From Bacillus pumilus (GTDB lineage Bacteria > Bacillota > Bacilli > Bacillales > Bacillaceae): a DNA stretch of 64,000 bases. The position numbers and the translations under genes are program-made. The stretch is from contig MKZN01000009.1 in assembly GCA_001938995.1 (NCBI GenBank), forward strand, positions 62,001-126,000, written 5' to 3'. Below are positions 49,477-57,408 of this stretch, piece by piece (within the stretch, counting starts at the first letter, position 1; each line of letters starts with the position of its first letter). The notes under the pieces are model-generated. The model saw only the letters and a program-made list of their open reading frames with translations, was not told the DNA's origin and made no database searches.

Positions 49477-49995
49477 TTAGCTAAGTGTCTTCGTCATAAT
49501 GAAATCCATTTGCTCTTCGTCTCCCATATGGAATGCATGAACGCCCGTTTGAACAAACCCGAGTCGTTGGTAAAATGCGATAGCCGCTCCATTGTGTTCC
49601 CACACCCCAAGCCAAACGTCACGCTTTTGATATTTCTTCGCTACATCAAATGCTTGGTTCATTAAATAACGACCTAAACCCTGCTTTTGAAAGGATTGCT
49701 TGATGTATATTCTCTCAATTTCTAATGAATCACTCCCCATGTCTTCTGACTGCGCATCGTCCATATTGACCTTTAAATAACCAGCCAATTCACCATTCAC
49801 ATGAACAAAATAGAACTGTGAGGATGGATGGTTCAATTCCTTCAGCAACTGTTTCGAGTGAAAAGCTGTCTTCACATAATCTTCCATATGTTCAGCCTTG
49901 TTTTGATCCTGAAAGGTTTCTTTAAATGTGTCGATTCCGACTTTTTGCAGCTCTTTAACATGCTGTTCATTACAACGAATAAAAGTGACGGTCAT
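49477..49995 (-). CDS. paiA: Spermine/spermidine N-acetyltransferase PaiA
   Basis: 172 residues from ATG 49995, which has AAGGAGGGG; this equals the B. subtilis length. GNAT fold with the acetyl-CoA loop QSFQKQGLGRYLMNQAF near residues 104-120 and WLGVWEHNGAAIAFYQRLGF after it. It acetylates polyamines and was described as a negative factor in sporulation and degradative-enzyme synthesis together with PaiB. It forms an operon with paiB downstream, and a MarR-type gene lies directly upstream in the same direction. Confidence 0.85.
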   Translation of the reverse strand: MTVTFIRCNEQHVKELQKVGIDTFKETFQDQNKAEHMEDYVKTAFHSKQLLKELNHPSSQFYFVHVNGELAGYLKVNMDDAQSEDMGSDSLEIERIYIKQSFQKQGLGRYLMNQAFDVAKKYQKRDVWLGVWEHNGAAIAFYQRLGFVQTGVHAFHMGDEEQMDFIMTKTLS

Positions 49996-50016
49996 TGATT
50001 CACCCCTCCTTATCAT

Positions 50017-50469
50017 TTAATAGCGTCTTTTATTTCCTTTTTTCACATAGTCCCAATCTTTTTCGATATTTTTCCTCACTCTTAGAAGATATTCATAAAT
50101 CTGTTCCATTTCCTCATCAGAAAAACCATCCAGCGCGACTTGATTTGAATAATCATGTTCTCGTTTGATCAGTGGATAAACCGCTTTGCCCTGATCAGTC
50201 GGAAAAAGCCTTTTGATTTTTTTATTCAAAGGGTCATCATTCTTCTCAATAAAATCATTTAGCTCTAGTTTCTGAATCGCCCGGGCAGCTGTCGTCCGAT
50301 CTACCTTGATCATTTCAGCCAGCTTTTCTTGAATGATGCCAGGCTCTTCACATATTCGTACAAGATATAAATACTGCCCTTTCGTTAAATCATACTCTTT
50401 AAATTCGATATTACTAATAGAATCGAGTGCCCTAGCAATCACACCGATCTCCCGAAGAATCTCTCTCAT
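50017..50469 (-). CDS. MarR-family transcriptional regulator
   Basis: 150 residues. The winged helix contains IIQEKLAEMIKVDRTTAARAIQKLELNDFIEK (helix-turn-helix about residues 45-70) followed by the wing NDDPLNKKIKRLFPTDQGKAVYP. It stands 21 bases upstream of paiA in the same direction and is probably the first gene of a marR-paiA-paiB transcript. Two related operator-like sites flank its promoter, so autoregulation is likely. Ligand unknown. Confidence 0.85.
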   Translation of the reverse strand: MREILREIGVIARALDSISNIEFKEYDLTKGQYLYLVRICEEPGIIQEKLAEMIKVDRTTAARAIQKLELNDFIEKNDDPLNKKIKRLFPTDQGKAVYPLIKREHDYSNQVALDGFSDEEMEQIYEYLLRVRKNIEKDWDYVKKGNKRRY

Positions 50470-50485
50470 AACCTTGACTCCTTTT

Positions 50486-50499
50486 GTTGCATTTACAAC
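50486..50499. promoter_or_regulatory. Operator-like site 1 of the MarR regulator
   Basis: GTTGCATTTACAAC, directly upstream of the ribosome site. Its reverse complement matches 12 of 14 bases of the site at 50531-50544. Confidence 0.5.
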
Positions 50500-50530
50500 A
50501 TAATGAATATCAACAGTTTAGTTTATTTTT

Positions 50531-50544
50531 GTTGTAATTGCAAT
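50531..50544. promoter_or_regulatory. Operator-like site 2 of the MarR regulator
   Basis: GTTGTAATTGCAAT, overlapping the -35 (TTGCAA, 17-base spacer, TAAACT) of the probable marR promoter on the minus strand. Confidence 0.5.
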
Positions 50545-50580
50545 AAAAAGAACACCTTCTTCTAGGAAAGTGTTCTTTTT
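50545..50580. terminator. Bidirectional terminator-like hairpin
   Basis: AAAAAGAACAC and GTGTTCTTTTT with a 14-base loop. It stands before the marR promoter with no gene visibly ending at it on the minus strand, so a gene may have been lost here. Confidence 0.7.
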
Positions 50581-50795
50581 TATCACGTACAATCAATTAT
50601 TGCAGACGCCTCTTTCTTACCTAATCTCCCCAGTTTATTACCCATTATTCGTTAGAAGTTCACATTGATTACCTTTAACATCCATCAGTTCAAATGATGA
50701 ATATGTTGGTTTAATTTAGGGACTATAAAAAGGTGACCAATCGTCAAGAAAGGAAGGTCGCTCAGATGAATATTTTACAACTAGGGAGGATGACA
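50581..50795. other. Gap before the DUF3231 gene
   Basis: No clear feature besides two further in-frame start codons (GTG 50733, ATG 50766 with AAGGAAGG) upstream of the DUF3231 gene. Confidence 0.3.
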
Positions 50796-51308
50796 ATGGG
50801 AATTCTAAGCGGAAATCCAACAGATGAACCTATGCACTATGGTGAAGTGTTTGGGACATGGTCTTATTTAATGGTAGCGAAAGGGTTAGTTGCTGGTTAT
50901 CAAACCCACTTAAACCATGCAGGTGACGAAGACTTGCAAAAATTAATTGAAGAAGCCATTCAAGGTGGGCAACAAGAAATCAAAGAAATTGAAACGTTAT
51001 TAAAAGCAAATGGCGTTGGCTTACCTCCAACACCTCCTGAAAGACCAAAAGCTTGTCTAGACGACATTCCAGTAGGTGCACGTTTTCAAGATCCAGAAAT
51101 AGCCGCTGGTCTGTCAGCAAGCATTGCAGCAGGATTAGTATCGTGTAGCACCATTATGGGACAATCCATTCGAGAAGACATCGCGATGATGTTCGGACAG
51201 TTTCATATTCAAAAGGCCGCACTTGGCGCAAAAGCCCTTAGACTTAACAAAACAAAAGGATGGTTAATTCCCCCGCCTCTTCATCATAGCAAGGGTGAGG
51301 ATTGCTAA
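50796..51308 (+). CDS. DUF3231 family protein
   Basis: 170 residues from ATG 50796, where a GGGAGGATG site precedes MGILSGNPTDEPMHYGEVF, the usual opening of this family; two earlier in-frame starts would add 10 or 21 residues. DUF3231 proteins are two-domain ferritin-like helical bundles, often found in duplicate and seen in spores. This copy is about half the length of the tandem type. PPTPPERPKACLDDIPVGARFQD is the inter-helix segment and FGQFHIQKAALGAKAL the last helix. Function unknown. Confidence 0.75.
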   Translation: MGILSGNPTDEPMHYGEVFGTWSYLMVAKGLVAGYQTHLNHAGDEDLQKLIEEAIQGGQQEIKEIETLLKANGVGLPPTPPERPKACLDDIPVGARFQDPEIAAGLSASIAAGLVSCSTIMGQSIREDIAMMFGQFHIQKAALGAKALRLNKTKGWLIPPPLHHSKGEDC

Positions 51309-51327
51309 TAAAGTGATGGATGATTTT

Positions 51328-51358
51328 AGAGTAGACCTTAGGGTTTGCTCTTTTTTTA
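51328..51358 (+). terminator. Terminator of the DUF3231 gene
   Basis: AGAGTAGACC-TTAG-GGTTTGCTCT with G-T pairs, followed by seven Ts. Confidence 0.8.
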
Positions 51359-51708
51359 TTTTAGATTAACTTCTCGGAGAGTTGCTTAATATATACGAAT
51401 GAAAATAGTTAGTATGCTGATGAAAGGCCTTCTCATTTTTAGTTAGCTTTTTGGGAAAAGCATATGAACGTTTACATAACAAGATTTTGACACCTTAATT
51501 ACATCATACCGCCCATAAGCTCCCCATGTAAATCCTCGAAAACACTTCCGAAGAAAATCATTAATATCAGCATTTCAGATACAATCACAAAATACTTCCA
51601 AATGATTTCAAACTCTTTCCTGACCAAAATAATGACCAAGTGTGTGACCACAGTTTTAAGAAGAACAACTTAATAGAAGGAACTCAAATCGTTAAGGAGG
51701 ACTCAACG
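51359..51708. other. Border between core and accessory DNA
   Basis: About 350 bases without a gene. Composition becomes more AT-rich to the right. The junction of the accessory region is probably in or near this stretch, but I found no direct repeat or tRNA to fix it. Confidence 0.35.
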
Positions 51709-52149
51709 ATGAAACTGATTAAATGGGCTTTACTTGCCTTTAGTATAGCACTGTTTACAACAGGCTGTAACCATAATTACGGAGCAAAGAATGCTTCTAC
51801 TGACAATGTACAGCAATTAATTGATGACCAACAAACAGGCTTCGTCATCATCACAAATGAAACAGATGCGACTTTCCTTGATGTAGTTCAAAAAGCTTTA
51901 CTAGAAAAAAAGGAAAACGCCTTGCTATTCAACGTATATCGTAATGATGGTGAAAATGAAAATACAGATGGATTGAGTAAAAATCCATTTCGAACGGAAA
52001 TGCCTCGTGTTAATGCCATCTACTATATCAAAGATGGAACTGTATATGATGAATTTAATTTAGAAGTATATGAGGGCATTCGGCAACAGGAAGAATTGGA
52101 TTACTTTATGAAGAAGGTGTCGAACTCTACAGGTGATTCAAATGAGTAA
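51709..52149 (+). CDS. Lipoprotein of a conjugation-like operon
   Basis: 146 residues from ATG 51709 (AAGGAGG site; longer in-frame starts lie before the signal peptide). Signal peptide MKLIKWALLAFSIALFTTGC with lipobox FTTGC. The mature part, with GFVIITNETDATFLDVVQKAL and an ENALLFNVYRND strand, has the alternation of a thioredoxin-like fold but no CxxC. Small lipoproteins of this sort are found beside VirB6-like genes in Gram-positive conjugative elements. The stop overlaps the next gene's start (ATGAGTAA), so translation is coupled. Confidence 0.65.
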   Translation: MKLIKWALLAFSIALFTTGCNHNYGAKNASTDNVQQLIDDQQTGFVIITNETDATFLDVVQKALLEKKENALLFNVYRNDGENENTDGLSKNPFRTEMPRVNAIYYIKDGTVYDEFNLEVYEGIRQQEELDYFMKKVSNSTGDSNE

Positions 52150-54430
52150 AGAAGAAATCTCTCGTAAACTCGAAGAATTTCAAGACTACCTAAGTATTTC
52201 AAGTATCTTCACGGGTATTTTTAGATGGATTGCATGGGCATTTGTTCAAGGTTTGGCTTGGATTGTTGACGCTCTCGAAAACTTGACCGATGACATATTA
52301 TTGATCAAATCCTTCTATAATCACCCAGAGATCATAGCTTTTGTCGATACAATTAAACCAATTCTGTATATCTTTTTAGCCTTTTCCCTTCTCTTTACAG
52401 GGTATTTGCTAATATTTCAAAAGAAGTTTAACCGTGAAGGTATCGCCATAAACCTTTTCATAGCTTGCACCATCATTCTTTCGCTAAATACTGGAATGGA
52501 CAAGGCAAGTGAATTTACAGACGTTGCAATTGACGCTATAAAGGTCGAATCGCTTTTTCAAAACGATGAATCAACTTTAAGTGGTTCAATTATTCAACGA
52601 AACGTAAATGACCTAACTGAAATTGATAAAAGTAACTGGTCTACAACTGAACTAACCTTTCCAAACAGTACACCACCGAGCAGGATTGCGAACATCAATG
52701 TCCGTGAAAAGTACGGGAAAGATACAGATGGCATCTCTAGTGAAGGACAAGACATTTCAAAGTACATGCTATCTCTTAACAGTGTTGGTGAATACCGCGC
52801 GGAAAAGTTTGATCAGTCGGGGTTAGAGTGGAACAACGAGTATTATTTCCGATATTCGATTAATTGGTTCACGATTTTCGTTACCCTAGGAATTATTGCC
52901 TTCACACTCTTCTCAATTGCGTTAAAGCTTGCCAAGTTGTTTTTCGAACTGACATGCAACTATATTTTAGCATTGATTGTAGCACCTGCTGATATTCATG
53001 ACGGACAGAAAATCATTCAAGCCATCTTGAATACCTTCTTTGCAACCATCCTAATTTTTCTATCAATAAAGGTGTATATGATTGGCACAGCCTATTTAGA
53101 AAGCACACTCTCTACCTTGCCTTACTTAATAGCACTGATTGCATTTTCACTAGCTGTTGTAGATGGACCGAATATCGTAGAACGACTATTTGGGATTGAT
53201 GCGGGACTTAAAAACGGTTGGGGAGTCCTTGCGGGTGCATATGCAGGTGGAAAAATGGCTTCGGGGCTTGGTAAAGGACTAAGCAGTTTGTTGAAAGATA
53301 GTTCTGCTGAATCAAAATCCCAACAACAAAAATCGTCGAGATTAGGCACCGAAAAAGCTCCTTCACCTAATGGCAGCAAGGAAGATGATGAAAATGCTGA
53401 TAAAACAACCAAAGACGGATCTGGTGGCATTGCAGGTATTCAAAATAGTAAAAGTAAAGGTAATTCGAATAATAAGCAATCTGGTAAATCGAAAGAAACT
53501 GGAACAACTAATGAAATAGGAATTGGAGGAACGGCAAGTGTATCCTCACAATTGGACAGCTAGCAAGAAGAAACACCTTCACAAACAAAAGTTCCTTCAC
53601 CGAATGATGCTGAACGTGCAAGCCTTTCAAAACAAGGTCAAGGTAGTACTCGAAATATACCAACCATGAGTGGTTCGAACAGTGGTCAAAGGACGCAAGG
53701 TGTTCAACAACCGAGCATACAAACGAATACAAATATTAAAAGCGTTTCTGATCAAGTGCAAGGCCATTCATCGGTTAACAATGTTAATTCTGGTGGCGCA
53801 CCTTCATCAAGTACAGCAGCTCACTCAAATGCCATTAAAAGTGGGGGTAATGCTCTAACAACAAGTTCTTCAAATAATATCCAGAGGATGCAAGGCGTTC
53901 AACAATCGAGTATACAAACGGATACAGATATTACAAGCATTTCTGATCAGGTGGAAGGAAATTCATCGGTTAGCCATGTTAGTTCTGGTGGCACATCTTC
54001 ACCAAGCACAGCAGCTCACTCAAGTGCACCAACTACAAGTGATGCAAATAGTGTCCTAAGAGCGCAGGGTGTTCAATACTCGACCGTACAAACTGATGCA
54101 GACATTACAAGCATTGTAGATCAAACACAAGAAAATACAACAGTTCGAAACGTTCCATCAAGCGCTAACCTGGGTTCTAATCAAATTAACACAGCAAACC
54201 AATCCGGTAGTAGTCAAACTGTAAATGGTTCTTACAGTATTCACACTGGTCAGTCAGTTGTACAAACAGCCATAGAAGTCATCACTCAAAATGAAGTCAT
54301 TAACCGCGTTACATCTATTAACGAAAAACAAAGAGACACTACTCCAGTTAAACGTAGACCTAGTACGTATCCGATTCCAAGTAATTCCCGTGTCGATAAG
54401 AACGCTTATTATTTTACTAGAAATAAGTAA
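52142..54430 (+). pseudogene. VirB6/TrbL-like membrane protein split by an in-frame TAG
   Basis: From ATG 52142 the frame codes for 473 residues, stops at TAG 53561-53563, and then continues open in the same frame to 54430, 762 codons in all. Six or so membrane segments lie in residues 20-365 (for example PILYIFLAFSLLFTGYLLIF and FTIFVTLGIIAFTLFSIAL). After GGKMASGLGKGL the chain becomes a Ser/Lys/Gln-rich tail. Beyond the TAG the tail holds three diverged repeats with QGVQQ/QGVQY cores 65 and 58 residues apart, each followed by SIQTDTDITSISDQ-like text. Type IV secretion channel proteins of Gram-positive elements have this layout. The TAG may be CAG mutated; the membrane part would still be made. 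Confidence 0.68.
53684..54130 (+). repeat. Three diverged protein-coding repeats
   Basis: Units of roughly 195 and 174 bases encoding (R/M/A)QGVQ(Q/Y)-S-(I/V)QT(N/D)(T/A)(N/D)I-(K/T)S, then S(S/D)Q-V, then HSS-V and SGG-(A/T)-(P/S)S. They sit in the tail of the VirB6-like gene, beyond the TAG. Confidence 0.8.
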
Positions 54431-54462
54431 CCCGTTTTTTCTAGCAACTTTATTAAGAAAGG

Positions 54463-54621
54463 ATGATTACTATAATTACCAAGCATCAATTTAGAGCACG
54501 TGTAAAAAATGTTAACTATGAGTACTTGGAGGACTATCAAATTACGAATGATCACAACAATATTAGTGACACGCTGGATGACATCTTACAAGAACATAAA
54601 GAGTTAAAGAAAAACAATTGA
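54463..54621 (+). CDS. Small protein of the conjugation-like operon (52 aa)
   Basis: Encodes MITIITKHQFRARVKNVNYE and ends DDILQEHKELKKNN. AAGAAAGG abuts the ATG at 54463, too close for a usual site; the same site would be well spaced for the ATA or ATT codons that follow, so the real start is unclear. The next gene begins inside its stop (TTGA), which supports that it is translated. Soluble, helical at the C terminus, no recognised family. Confidence 0.5.
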   Translation: MITIITKHQFRARVKNVNYEYLEDYQITNDHNNISDTLDDILQEHKELKKNN

Positions 54622-54893
54622 AATCTCCAATACATCACTTATACCGTAGCGACCCAAGTGAAGTGAATGAAACAATTTCTAATGAATTAAATCGGGTTCG
54701 TCTTGGAACAAACAACGCAGATCGAAACACACAAATTCTCATTGAGTTGCTTCAAGGATTTATGCAAATGCAAAACATCGAACGTATAATGACAACCGAT
54801 ATGCACAAACCTTTATTTTTAACAGAAGCAGAAAGTTTAGTGCAAGAGAAGATAACTATGAAGAAGCAAAGAAAAGATTCTATACGACCATGA
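54618..54893 (+). CDS. Small helical protein (91 aa)
   Basis: Starts at TTG 54618, overlapping the TGA of the preceding gene, and ends overlapping the ATG of the next (ATGA). Begins MKSPIHHLYRSDPSEVNETI; predicted helical, no membrane segment. It belongs to a tightly coupled three-gene tail of the conjugation-like operon. I do not recognise it. Small proteins at such places in mobile elements often regulate transfer or maintenance. Confidence 0.55.
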   Translation: MKSPIHHLYRSDPSEVNETISNELNRVRLGTNNADRNTQILIELLQGFMQMQNIERIMTTDMHKPLFLTEAESLVQEKITMKKQRKDSIRP

Positions 54894-55129
54894 ATTATAA
54901 AGAATTCGATTTGTTTACCGCCGATGATATTAAAAAGAAAATTAACCATGATATTGGAAATGCATTTGATTTATTTGCGGATAGCTATGTAGATCTTTAT
55001 AGAATCGCCCATGATCTTAAAGAATTTCAAAATACAATACAAAAACAAAATGAAGAACTTAGGCAAGCCCTTAACCTATGCATTAAATGTTTAAAGTTAG
55101 TTGAAATTACCTTACAAAATCGAAAATAG
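54890..55129 (+). CDS. Small coiled-coil protein (79 aa)
   Basis: ATG overlaps the previous stop. MNYKEFDLFTADDIKKKINH opens a helical protein; residues 36-75 (HDLKEFQNTIQKQNEELRQA and after) have the heptad pattern of a coiled coil. Last gene of the operon, with a strong terminator 18 bases after the stop. No family recognised. Confidence 0.55.
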   Translation: MNYKEFDLFTADDIKKKINHDIGNAFDLFADSYVDLYRIAHDLKEFQNTIQKQNEELRQALNLCIKCLKLVEITLQNRK

Positions 55130-55146
55130 TAATGATTAAAATAAGT

Positions 55147-55180
55147 GCTTCGTTCCAGAAAGTAATTCCTGGAACGAAGC
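55147..55180 (+). terminator. Terminator of the conjugation-like operon
   Basis: GCTTCGTTCCAG and CTGGAACGAAGC, 12 perfect pairs with a 10-base loop, then GCTATTTTAT. Confidence 0.85.
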
Positions 55181-55309
55181 GCTATTTTATTTCCACATCA
55201 TTCAAGTTACTGACTTTAGCTAGAAAAGAGCATAAGGGAAATCTGTCCCCACTTTCGGTGTGGAATCAGGCAGAGCCTGATATTTTCTTGGGGTCATGTT
55301 TTTTGGAAG

Positions 55310-55327
55310 TGTCACTAGCTAGTGACA
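55310..55327. promoter_or_regulatory. Perfect 18-base palindrome
   Basis: TGTCACTAGCTAGTGACA. The half-site TGTCAC/GTGACA recurs in the partner at 55342 and in the candidate origin at 61.7-61.85 kb. Confidence 0.6.
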
Positions 55328-55341
55328 AAATAAAGATATAC

Positions 55342-55359
55342 TGTCACAGTGTAGTGACA
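55342..55359. promoter_or_regulatory. Partner palindrome with the same half-sites
   Basis: TGTCAC-AGTGTA-GTGACA. It starts 32 bases after the first, close to three helical turns, so two dimers would bind the same face of the DNA. Confidence 0.6.
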
Positions 55360-55654
55360 AGTACTAGAATTTTGGAGTAGGCAAAACACTAAGCTCTGCA
55401 TAGTCTATCGCGCAAAGTGATAGCAGCCTTCCCTTTAACTTTTTCTAGCTAAAATCATACGTAAAATGATTCTTTCTATTAAACATTAATGCCTTGATTC
55501 AGTAATTTGAAAGGATTGAATAAAGATTATCTACTTCACTTCGAACGGTTAAATATATTTTAAATAACATATTAATACAAATATTCAGTCCTTTACACTG
55601 GGTTTCATGCTATGATATTAGAATCGTATTTAATCTTTTACAGGAGGTACTACT

Positions 55655-56113
55655 TTGAAAACAGCACAATACTCACATCACTTTGGCGGTAATGTTATTT
55701 CACCAAATATAAAAGAACCGTTGTTAAATTTTATTGAAAACTTGCCATTTGTTATCGCTCCTAGTACATCCACTGAATTAAGAAGGACAATACTAGATGA
55801 ATTACAAAATAATCAAGGTTGGTCAAATGAAGTTAAAATTCAATACCAACAAGGCTTAACGATTACATCATTGAAGGAAAATGTCGGTCTTTGTATTCAA
55901 ACAGGAAATATGAGTAGATTTTACGCAGATTTATTAAAACTTCAAGCCCTTTTTCTAAAAGATAAGATAAACTCGGCAATCTTTATGATCCCTACTAAAA
56001 AAGCAGCCAGCATCTTGGGCGACAATTATGCGCACTCTGAGCGCCTGATTAGAGAGCTACAGTTATTTAAACATATTATAACAATTCCAATATTAGTATT
56101 ATCTATTGAATAG
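55655..56113 (+). CDS. BglII/BstYI-family restriction endonuclease-like protein
   Basis: 152 residues from TTG 55655 (CAGGAGG site). Opening MKTAQYSHHFGGNVISPNI and the closing half VGLCIQTGNMSRFYADLLKLQ, INSAIFMIPTKKAASILGDN, IITIPILVLSIE follow the BglII/BstYI family pattern (YSH start; VAxExQFGN; P.K; PLVLxGI end). In BglII the active site is Asp84-x8-Glu93-x-Gln95; here the Glu place is Cys80, the Asp place Thr or Ser, and only Gln82 remains. It may be inactive and act as a binding or recognition subunit, or belong to a branch that uses other residues (Asp92, Lys95). First gene of a four-gene operon. Confidence 0.65.
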   Translation: MKTAQYSHHFGGNVISPNIKEPLLNFIENLPFVIAPSTSTELRRTILDELQNNQGWSNEVKIQYQQGLTITSLKENVGLCIQTGNMSRFYADLLKLQALFLKDKINSAIFMIPTKKAASILGDNYAHSERLIRELQLFKHIITIPILVLSIE

Positions 56114-56124
56114 GAGGAAATTAA

Positions 56125-57408
56125 ATGGAGGAATTTTTAGGGTGGCCATTACCAAAAAGAATAGAATATATTAATCAGAAACTAGGTGAAATACCAAGAC
56201 CAGAAAAGAAACATACTATCAAATTTAAAGATCAAATGACGCAATTTGATATTCACTCGGCTCCTATCGGAATGTTAAAGTACAGATTGGCAAACGGCAG
56301 AACTATTGCTGCACAAGAAGAATATCTCTCAGAACATCCCGAGTTAAATAATAACTTTTTTGATGATAACCATTCAGAAAATACTGAAGTTCAAAAAGCA
56401 CAACATGAAATTTTAACAAAAATGTTTAAGTCCCCGAATGGTGATTTGAAAGCTTTCTTCAAAAAAAATAAACAAGAATTCCCTCTAATTATTACGAGAG
56501 AGGGATTTGTTGTTAATGGTAACCGAAGACTGTGTACAATGAGGGAACTATTAAAAGAGGATATTAATCGTTACACCCACTTTAATTATATTGATGTGAT
56601 TATTTTACCACACTGCCTTGAGGAGGACATAGATCGTCTGGAAGCACAGCTGCAAATCATTAGGGATGTTAAAGCCGATTATGGTTGGATATCCGAGGCT
56701 AAAATGCTTTTAAAAAGACATACCAAGTACGGTTATAGTTATGATCAACTAGCAAGTTTATATGAAATGTCAGTTAAGGATGTTCAATACAAACTTAATT
56801 TATTGACTTACGTTGATGCTTATTTGGAAAGTATAGGAAAGCCTCGAGAATATAATGAAATCGAAAAAGATGAGTTCGCATTCAAACAAATAAAAAAGTT
56901 TAGAGAAAAATTAAAAGTAGAAGAACAGCGAGTGATCTTCCAGACTCTAGCATTTTCCGTAATAAGTTCCCCTAAAGAAGAATCTGATGGTAGGCTTTAC
57001 AATTATATACCTAAAATATCAAACGCAATCGAACCAATTATTTCAAGGTTAATTTCAGAAATTGATATTGAAGAAAGCCCCCAAACAGAGCTCGATGATC
57101 TTTTAGATACTGATGGTGATGATATTCTCCTAGGTAACTTAGCCGTGACTTTAGATAACGTTACAGAAATAGAAAAAAAGAAAATAATATCAATTGTTAA
57201 AGACGTTATTGACACACAAGAAGAGCTTGATGATGAAGAAGAGATGAGTAATTATTCATTCAATAGAATCAAAAAAGCCAACACATTGTTAAAAGAGGCT
57301 TATCTAAGCTTTAATGAGCAATCTAATACTAACGGTATCGAAGAGCAAATTAATAGTATAGAAGAAACTATTATTAGTTTAAGAAAGGCGATTGCACAAA
57401 ATGATTAA
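56125..57408 (+). CDS. ParB-fold (ParB/Srx-like) protein with HTH
   Basis: 427 residues, AGGAGG site. The N-terminal half has a ParB-type nucleotide-binding core with PLIITREGFVVNGNRRLCTM; NGNRR at 131-135 corresponds to the GERR/DGQQR-type motif. A helical region with an HTH-like turn (YSYDQLASLYEMSVKDVQYKL, about 206-226) follows, then an acidic tail. It differs from chromosome-partition ParB in the motif and length. The fold binds nucleotides and is used in several defence proteins. It overlaps the helicase gene by eight bases. Confidence 0.7.
   Translation: MEEFLGWPLPKRIEYINQKLGEIPRPEKKHTIKFKDQMTQFDIHSAPIGMLKYRLANGRTIAAQEEYLSEHPELNNNFFDDNHSENTEVQKAQHEILTKMFKSPNGDLKAFFKKNKQEFPLIITREGFVVNGNRRLCTMRELLKEDINRYTHFNYIDVIILPHCLEEDIDRLEAQLQIIRDVKADYGWISEAKMLLKRHTKYGYSYDQLASLYEMSVKDVQYKLNLLTYVDAYLESIGKPREYNEIEKDEFAFKQIKKFREKLKVEEQRVIFQTLAFSVISSPKEESDGRLYNYIPKISNAIEPIISRLISEIDIEESPQTELDDLLDTDGDDILLGNLAVTLDNVTEIEKKKIISIVKDVIDTQEELDDEEEMSNYSFNRIKKANTLLKEAYLSFNEQSNTNGIEEQINSIEETIISLRKAIAQND

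Larger units (their letters stand above)
55130..55654. other. 525-base gap with terminator and paired palindromes
   Basis: Holds the terminator at 55147-55180 and two 18-base palindromes at 55310-55327 and 55342-55359. A frame open from 55132 to 55380 runs through these signals and is not credible as a gene. The promoter of the defence operon should lie in the last 150 bases; TTTACA at 55592 with GATATT 16 bases on is a weak candidate. Confidence 0.45.

Noticed and set aside
55132-55380. 82-codon open frame after the conjugation-like operon
   Set aside because: It runs through a 12-pair terminator and two palindromes, lacks a ribosome site and has no recognisable protein pattern.
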